Shown here: positions 59,577-64,000 of the stretch, piece by piece
Position numbering within the stretch: the first letter of the stretch is position 1
Layout: each line of letters starts with the position of its first letter
Assembly (NCBI GenBank): GCA_964631605.1
Contig: CAZVYG010000016.1
Location: 1 to 64,000 of the forward strand
DNA length: 64,000 nt
Direction: 5' to 3'
DNA from: JARKQH01 sp964631605
GTDB lineage: Bacteria; Verrucomicrobiota; Verrucomicrobiia; Limisphaerales; UBA8199
The notes under the pieces: generated by a model
Told to the model about the DNA's origin: nothing
Seen by the model: the letters and a program-made list of their open reading frames with translations, nothing else
Databases searched by the model: none
Made by a program: the position numbers and the translations under genes

Positions 59577-61181
59577 TCAAGTCGCCCCGGTTATTTTGCG
59601 GTAGGTGTTCTTTGCAGGGCTGGAACCGGGGGTTTTTGCGATCCCGCGTTCTGGATTAGCCGTCAGATGTTCGCAAATCTTGAAAACAGTCTCAGCCTCG
59701 TTCGCGTTACCAATGGCCGCAGCAATCTGATCAGCAGTGAATGAGCCTGGGTGATTAGAGAGGTAATCGAGTATAAGATTTTGAATTCCGATAACGGTTG
59801 AGGCAGCCTTTTTACCAGCTTCGACACCGGGTTGATGGTAGGCATTAACGTTAATGAGAGAAGCATACAATCCAACAGCGCGCTCGAACAAGGCGATCAG
59901 AACTCCAACCGCAAAGGGCGAAACTTCCCTCAACGTTAACGTTATTGACTCACGATCTTTCTCATACAAAGCTTCTCTCGTCCCCAGCAGGAATCCGGAA
60001 AGATAGTCCCCCGATGTCACATTCGGTTCCACTTCCATTAAATGGCCCTCCCGGTCTCGAAGCACTTCAATGAACGTGACGAAAAAGTTGCTCAGACCTT
60101 CTCTCAGTTGCTGGATGTAGGAGTGCTGATCGGTGGCACCTTTGTTTCCAAATACAGTAAGTCCCTGGTTCACGACCTTCTTGTTGCGGTCAAGTTCCTT
60201 GCCAAGGGACTCCATAACGAGCTGCTGAAGGTACTTGGAAAACAGCTCGAGCCGGTCTTTATAGGGCAAAATAATAAGATTTTTCTCTCCTTTACCGTTA
60301 CCGCTATAGTACCACATCAACGCCATCAGCGCCGCCGGATTGGCTCGGATGTTCGCCTGTCGTGTCACAATGTCGCAGGCGCGGGCACCATCCAAAAGCC
60401 CTTCAATGGAAATCCCTTGGAGTGCGGCGGGGAGCAGGCCAACGGCCGAAAGCTCGCTGGTTCTACCTCCAACCCAATCCCACATCGGGAAGCGGCGGAG
60501 CCAGCCATTCTGTCGGGCGAGGTCGTCCAGCGCACTGCCTTCGCGGGTGATGGCCACAGCGTGCTGGCTAAAGCTGAGGCCGGCTTGCTTGTAGGCGGCC
60601 TCGGCTTCGAGCATGCCGTTGCGGGTTTCCTTGGTGCCGCCAGATTTGGAGATAACGATGCAGAGGGTCTGGCCAAGGCGGCCTTCGAGTTGTGCCAGGA
60701 CGCGGTCGAACCCATCGGGATCAGTATTGTCCAAAAAGAAAGGCGTGAGTTTGTCTTTGTGGGGGTGGCCGAGGGCATGAGCGACGAATTGGGGGCCGAG
60801 CGCCGAGCCGCCGATGCCGATCAGGAGGATGTGCTTGAAGGGGCCGGTTGCGCCCCGGACCTTTCCGGCATGCACGTCGGCGACGAACGATTTGATATCC
60901 GAGATGGTTTGCTCGATGGCGCGGGTGAGGTCCGGGGAAGGAGCCAGCGCGGGGTTCCGGAGCCAATAATGGCCCACCATGCGCTTCTCATCCGGGTTGG
61001 CGATGGCACCGCGCTCCAGGCCGGCCATCTCGGCGAAGGCGTCCTGCATGCGCGGCTCCATCTGCTTGAGATAGTCCGCCGGGAACCGCATCCGGCTGAC
61101 GTCGAGCGCAAGGCCCAGGTTGGGATACTCGAGGTAGTATTCCTGGAAGCGCTGCCACAACTGCTCTTTGGATAAGCTCAT
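59577..61181 (-). CDS. pgi: Glucose-6-phosphate isomerase
   Basis: 534 residues. PGI signatures are present: 'ILLIGIGGSALGPQFVAHAL', 'VISKSGGTKETRNGM', 'LPAALQGISIEGLLDGARAC' and 'GLTVFGNKGATDQHSYIQQL' with the catalytic Glu/His region. It interconverts glucose-6-phosphate and fructose-6-phosphate. The C-terminal part (about 455-534) is a helical extension beyond the minimal fold. It stands between mnmG and a small CBM48 gene. Confidence 0.95.
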   Translation of the reverse strand: MSLSKEQLWQRFQEYYLEYPNLGLALDVSRMRFPADYLKQMEPRMQDAFAEMAGLERGAIANPDEKRMVGHYWLRNPALAPSPDLTRAIEQTISDIKSFVADVHAGKVRGATGPFKHILLIGIGGSALGPQFVAHALGHPHKDKLTPFFLDNTDPDGFDRVLAQLEGRLGQTLCIVISKSGGTKETRNGMLEAEAAYKQAGLSFSQHAVAITREGSALDDLARQNGWLRRFPMWDWVGGRTSELSAVGLLPAALQGISIEGLLDGARACDIVTRQANIRANPAALMALMWYYSGNGKGEKNLIILPYKDRLELFSKYLQQLVMESLGKELDRNKKVVNQGLTVFGNKGATDQHSYIQQLREGLSNFFVTFIEVLRDREGHLMEVEPNVTSGDYLSGFLLGTREALYEKDRESITLTLREVSPFAVGVLIALFERAVGLYASLINVNAYHQPGVEAGKKAASTVIGIQNLILDYLSNHPGSFTADQIAAAIGNANEAETVFKICEHLTANPERGIAKTPGSSPAKNTYRKITGAT

Positions 61182-61309
61182 GTTCGATCTTAACTTCTAT
61201 CCAGCCGATCGTGTCATTTCGAGGGCCTGACTGTCCATTCAGAAATCCGGGCGGTGCCGGCTTGTGCCGGGTTTAAAACAGCGGTACCCTTTGCAGGGTC
61301 GTTGCAGAT

Positions 61310-61744
61310 ATGTTTTCGAGTTTTGGTAATTTATTCGGCCGCAAAGCGGCGCCCCGGGGCGGACCGGTCATCCCGGAGCCGCCCGCCAATGGTTCGCCGT
61401 TGAACCGCGACTTGGGGCGGGGTCCAACCTTTTCGAAAGTGTTCCGGTGGCGGTTGCCGGACGGCCAGACGCATGAGCCCAAGACGGTCGAGGTGGTTGG
61501 ATCCTTCACGCATTGGCAGCGGGTGCCGCTGGTTCGGGACAGCGTGCTGGACGCGTGGCATGTGACGCTGCACCACCTGCAGGGCAACCGGACGCATCAC
61601 TACATGCTGCTGGTGGACGGCAAACCGACTTACGACAAGGCCTGCGATGGTCTGGCGGTGCCGCACGGACCCAACGAGGAGCGGTATCAATTGCAGACGG
61701 ACAAGGGGCCGCGGGTGTTCATGCTCTTCGCGCAGACCAAGTAA
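61310..61744 (+). CDS. Small CBM48/AMPK-beta-like glycogen-binding protein
   Basis: 144 residues. After a Gly/Arg/Pro-rich lead of about 40 residues, the beta domain reads 'TVEVVGSFTHWQRVPLVRD', 'AWHVTLHHLQGNRTHHYMLL' and 'VDGKPTYDKACDGLAVPHG', the pattern of isoamylase-N/AMPK-beta carbohydrate modules. It has no catalytic part. Divergent from pgi, it may mark or bind glycogen. Compare the broken CBM48 fragment at 33168-33431. Confidence 0.8.
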   Translation: MFSSFGNLFGRKAAPRGGPVIPEPPANGSPLNRDLGRGPTFSKVFRWRLPDGQTHEPKTVEVVGSFTHWQRVPLVRDSVLDAWHVTLHHLQGNRTHHYMLLVDGKPTYDKACDGLAVPHGPNEERYQLQTDKGPRVFMLFAQTK

Positions 61745-61760
61745 AGGCAGGTGTGGAACA

Positions 61761-61790
61761 CCGGGCCGACCGCCGCCGCCGCCGGCCCGG
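61761..61790. terminator. GC-rich hairpin between convergent genes
   Basis: CCGGGCCG (61761-61768) pairs exactly with CGGCCCGG (61783-61790) around a CCG-rich loop. It sits between the ends of the CBM48 gene (+) and the metalloprotease gene (-), the place expected for a two-way terminator. There is no T-run. Confidence 0.4.
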
Positions 61791-61792
61791 CT

Positions 61793-64000
61793 TCAGCGCA
61801 GCTCCACGACGCGGTAGAACCGTTGTGCCGCCGCTCCCACCGCGTCGGTCGCGCTGGCGGTCGGCGCGGCGGCGGTGACCGGCGGCGACCCATCCAGCCA
61901 GTCCCCGTCGTTGATCCGGTTTTTGAATTGGAGCCGGTAGAGGCGGCCTGGCGTCGAAGTCCACGTGATCGTGGCCGCGCCATTGGCGACTTGGAGACTC
62001 TGAATCACCGGCGGCGCGCCGGGGCCGGCGGGCGCGATGGAAAAGTTCGCGCGCGAGATGTCAAAGAAAATATTGCCCTCGGCCTGAATCCGCACGCGGG
62101 CGGACGAAGTCGCCACGTCGGGGAGCCGCACGCTGCGCGAGCCGCAGTTGGGCACGTTGCTGGCGAGCACCAAGGGAAAAGACAGCCCTCCATCCGTCGA
62201 GAGCAGAAGCGTCACATTCGTCGCGCGGACCGGCGCGTTGGTGGTGCCCGCCACGTCCCAGGTGACGGTCTGCACGCCGGACCAGGCAACGGCCGGGCCG
62301 GGCGCGGTGATTCGAAACGGGCCGGTGTTGCCGGCGACGGTCACCTGCATGTCCGAGGTGGCCGCGGCGCCGCCGCCGGGGTGGTTGTCGCGGGCGGTGA
62401 CCCGGAAATGCAACGTCCGGCTTGTTCCCGGCAACGTCTCTCCGACAGTCGCGCGGTTGGCCAGCAGGTCGGCGAGCTGGGGAAAAGTCCGGCGCGGGCT
62501 GGGCGAGGGAACCAAGGAGCGAAACAGCGGGCTGCTGCCATTGTCCGGAGCGCCAGGCGCGGCCGCAGGTCCCAAATCCATTTCTTCCCAACAGAAGGTC
62601 AGCGAGTCGCCGTCCGGATCGGTGCCGGTCGCGGTGAGCTCGAACGGCGTGTCTTTCGGAATGGTGAAATTGGGTCCGGCGCTGACCTCCGGGGGGCGGT
62701 TGCCGGCGGCGTCCAACTCGAGGCTGGCGCCGCTGGGGTTCATCATCACGCAGGCGAGAATTTGTTGCCGGCTGCTCGCGTGGAAGTAAGGGTCGCTGTG
62801 CGCCTGGAGATTGTCCCCGCCGCAAAAGCCCGCGTAAGCCATGAGGGTCGAGCCGCTGCCCGGTTCATAGGCGCTGTCCTCGCAACGGCTGACGCCGCAG
62901 GCGGAGTTGGTGCTGTTGAAGGTGTGCTGGGCGCCGAACTGGTGGCCGAGTTCATGCGCCACATAGTCAATATAAAAGGCGTCCCCGACGGGGGCGGAGA
63001 CGCCGGTGTGACCAAAGGCCTTGCAGCCGTCCAGGCCCACCACCCCCGTGGCCGCCAGCCCGCCGCCTTCGGTGCTGAAGACGTGGCCCAGGTCGTAGTT
63101 GGCGCTGCCGATGACCGCATCGAGGTTCGACTGGTTTTGCGAGAGCATCAGGGCCAGGTTGCCGCTGGCGTAGGGGTCGGCATTCGGGTTCGTATAGATG
63201 ATGCGGTCGTTGTCCGCCACCAACACCAGCCGGATGCCCAGTTCCGTTTCAAAGATGCCGGTCACGCGGTTGATCGCCGAGACAATGGCCGCCAGACCCG
63301 CGGCGACCGTTCCCCCGTGGAACCGGGTGTATTCGCCCGTGGCCGCGCACGCCAGCCGGTACACCCGCAAGCTGCCGCCCGGGACGGCCGCCGCCTGGGG
63401 AGCGGACTCGACCGTCGCGGTGGGTGCGGGGCGCGTCAAGGGGGTGAGACATTGAAACCCAGCCGTTGCCGGCCGATAATCCCGTTTGTAATAACAGGCA
63501 TGGAGATTGGTTTCCCCCGGACTCAACGGTTCGATATAAACCGCGCCGCTCGAGGAAAGAATCTGCGCGTGAAACCCGGCTGGAGTCGAGTCAAAGCGGA
63601 CCGTCACCGCCGGGTGCATCACACTCCGGCCCACATAGGTTTTGATTTCGGGATAGCGCGCCGCCAGCTCCGGCGCCATCACCGGGGATTCCACAAAGTC
63701 AAATTCGCCTTCCGTGCCATCGGGCAGGGGCAAGGTGATCCGGGCCGCAGGCCGGTGAGTGGGGCGGGCGGTCTCGCTGGCGGCGTCAGCCAAATGACGC
63801 CGCAACGCCGCGTGGTTCAAGGCTACGGCAAGGCAACTCCCCGGCCCGCCGCCCGCTCGAGTCACTCCAGCCTGCCCCGCGCCGCGGTCAACGGGCTGCC
63901 AAAGCCTTCCTTCGGGGCCGGTGGAGCCGAAGGCGGGGCCGCACGGAGCGAGGACCAGGATCAGCATCGCGAGCAAAAGCCGGGAAGGCCGGCCCTGCGC
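61793..64000 (-). CDS. Exported reprolysin-like zinc metalloprotease with C-terminal beta domains (start outside window)
   Basis: At least 735 residues; the frame is open to the window edge and the first visible residues ('RPSRLLLAMLILVLAPCG') look like the inside of a signal peptide, so the true start lies beyond 64000. A propeptide-like region (about 85-175) precedes the M12B-like catalytic domain with 'YVAHELGHQFGAQHTFN' (HExxHxxGxxH). Cadherin/FN3-like domains follow ('DTPFELTATGTDPDGDSLTF'; 'TWDVAGTTNAPVRATNVTLL'). The last 65 residues are a small beta domain ending 'AAQRFYRVVELR'. It is a secreted peptidase. Confidence 0.9.
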   Translation of the reverse strand, partial: AQGRPSRLLLAMLILVLAPCGPAFGSTGPEGRLWQPVDRGAGQAGVTRAGGGPGSCLAVALNHAALRRHLADAASETARPTHRPAARITLPLPDGTEGEFDFVESPVMAPELAARYPEIKTYVGRSVMHPAVTVRFDSTPAGFHAQILSSSGAVYIEPLSPGETNLHACYYKRDYRPATAGFQCLTPLTRPAPTATVESAPQAAAVPGGSLRVYRLACAATGEYTRFHGGTVAAGLAAIVSAINRVTGIFETELGIRLVLVADNDRIIYTNPNADPYASGNLALMLSQNQSNLDAVIGSANYDLGHVFSTEGGGLAATGVVGLDGCKAFGHTGVSAPVGDAFYIDYVAHELGHQFGAQHTFNSTNSACGVSRCEDSAYEPGSGSTLMAYAGFCGGDNLQAHSDPYFHASSRQQILACVMMNPSGASLELDAAGNRPPEVSAGPNFTIPKDTPFELTATGTDPDGDSLTFCWEEMDLGPAAAPGAPDNGSSPLFRSLVPSPSPRRTFPQLADLLANRATVGETLPGTSRTLHFRVTARDNHPGGGAAATSDMQVTVAGNTGPFRITAPGPAVAWSGVQTVTWDVAGTTNAPVRATNVTLLLSTDGGLSFPLVLASNVPNCGSRSVRLPDVATSSARVRIQAEGNIFFDISRANFSIAPAGPGAPPVIQSLQVANGAATITWTSTPGRLYRLQFKNRINDGDWLDGSPPVTAAAPTASATDAVGAAAQRFYRVVELR

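Noticed and set aside
1..64000. tRNA, rRNA, CRISPR array or insertion sequence
   Set aside because: Intergenic regions were read on both strands; none shows a cloverleaf, regular spaced direct repeats, or a transposase reading frame.

Overview
The window looks like a scaffold piece from a GC-rich member of the Verrucomicrobiota (Pedosphaera/Limisphaera-like), probably a metagenome or draft assembly because a 10-N gap lies at 6603-6612. The lineage is inferred from gene content: a pseudopilin of the 'GFTLIELLVVIAIIAILA' type, ceramidase-like and ThuA proteins, sulfatase-modifying-type FGE proteins, large secreted beta-rich proteins ending in an aromatic RFYR-like tail, ECF sigma with Spy/LTXXQ-type periplasmic proteins, and palindromic intergenic hairpins. 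No rRNA, tRNA, CRISPR array, transposase or phage gene was found.

Layout. (1) 1-6739: an envelope-stress locus. An ECF sigma factor operon (plus) is divergent from a minus-strand operon encoding an LTXXQ protein, a secreted propeller-like protein, an esterase/beta-lactamase fusion with EF-hands, and an alpha/beta hydrolase cut by the window edge. Two promoter-like sites of the same ECF form face away from each other between them. (2) 6824-13475: GH10 xylanase, M20 peptidase, flippase, UroD-type methyltransferase and MFS sugar porter. (3) 13717-18291: hoxFUYH, an NAD-linked bidirectional [NiFe] hydrogenase (group 3d), without maturation genes. (4) 18599-21885: secreted protein, FGE-family protein, MBL-fold hydrolase, hot-dog thioesterase.

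(5) 22115-37533: a one-direction accessory island headed by a PAS-sigma54 activator. It carries two NifX/NifB-domain proteins (one with a His-rich tail), DUF89, peptide deformylase, PanD, methyltransferase, peroxiredoxin, CoA-binding protein, ZIP transporter, FmdB zinc ribbon, radical SAM protein, thioredoxin, DUF302 and a P1B-type metal ATPase. Several stop/start junctions overlap as ATGA. The content suggests metal, thiol and cofactor handling under low oxygen, which fits the hydrogenase next door. Between 31.0 and 37.5 kb it also holds clipped genes: a PanD N-terminus, a TusA N-terminus joined to a CBM48 C-terminus, an aspartate racemase lacking its middle, and a second 5'-truncated copy of a Cys-rich mini-protein.

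(6) 37560-53942: ceramidase-like protein, two Hcp-like proteins that carry signal peptides although no type VI secretion genes are present, SSS symporter, lipoprotein, pseudopilin, large beta-rich exported proteins, a CHASE-like histidine kinase/NarL-type regulator pair, a left-handed beta-helix acyltransferase-like protein and a pectate-lyase-fold protein. (7) 53943-54644: non-coding, with a cluster of palindromic hairpins. (8) 54645-64000: housekeeping genes pdxA, SurA-type isomerase, mnmG and pgi, then a small CBM48 protein and a reprolysin-like metalloprotease that runs to the window edge. mnmG contains two perfect 16-bp parS palindromes read as coding sequence, which suggests this window lies in the origin-proximal part of the chromosome.
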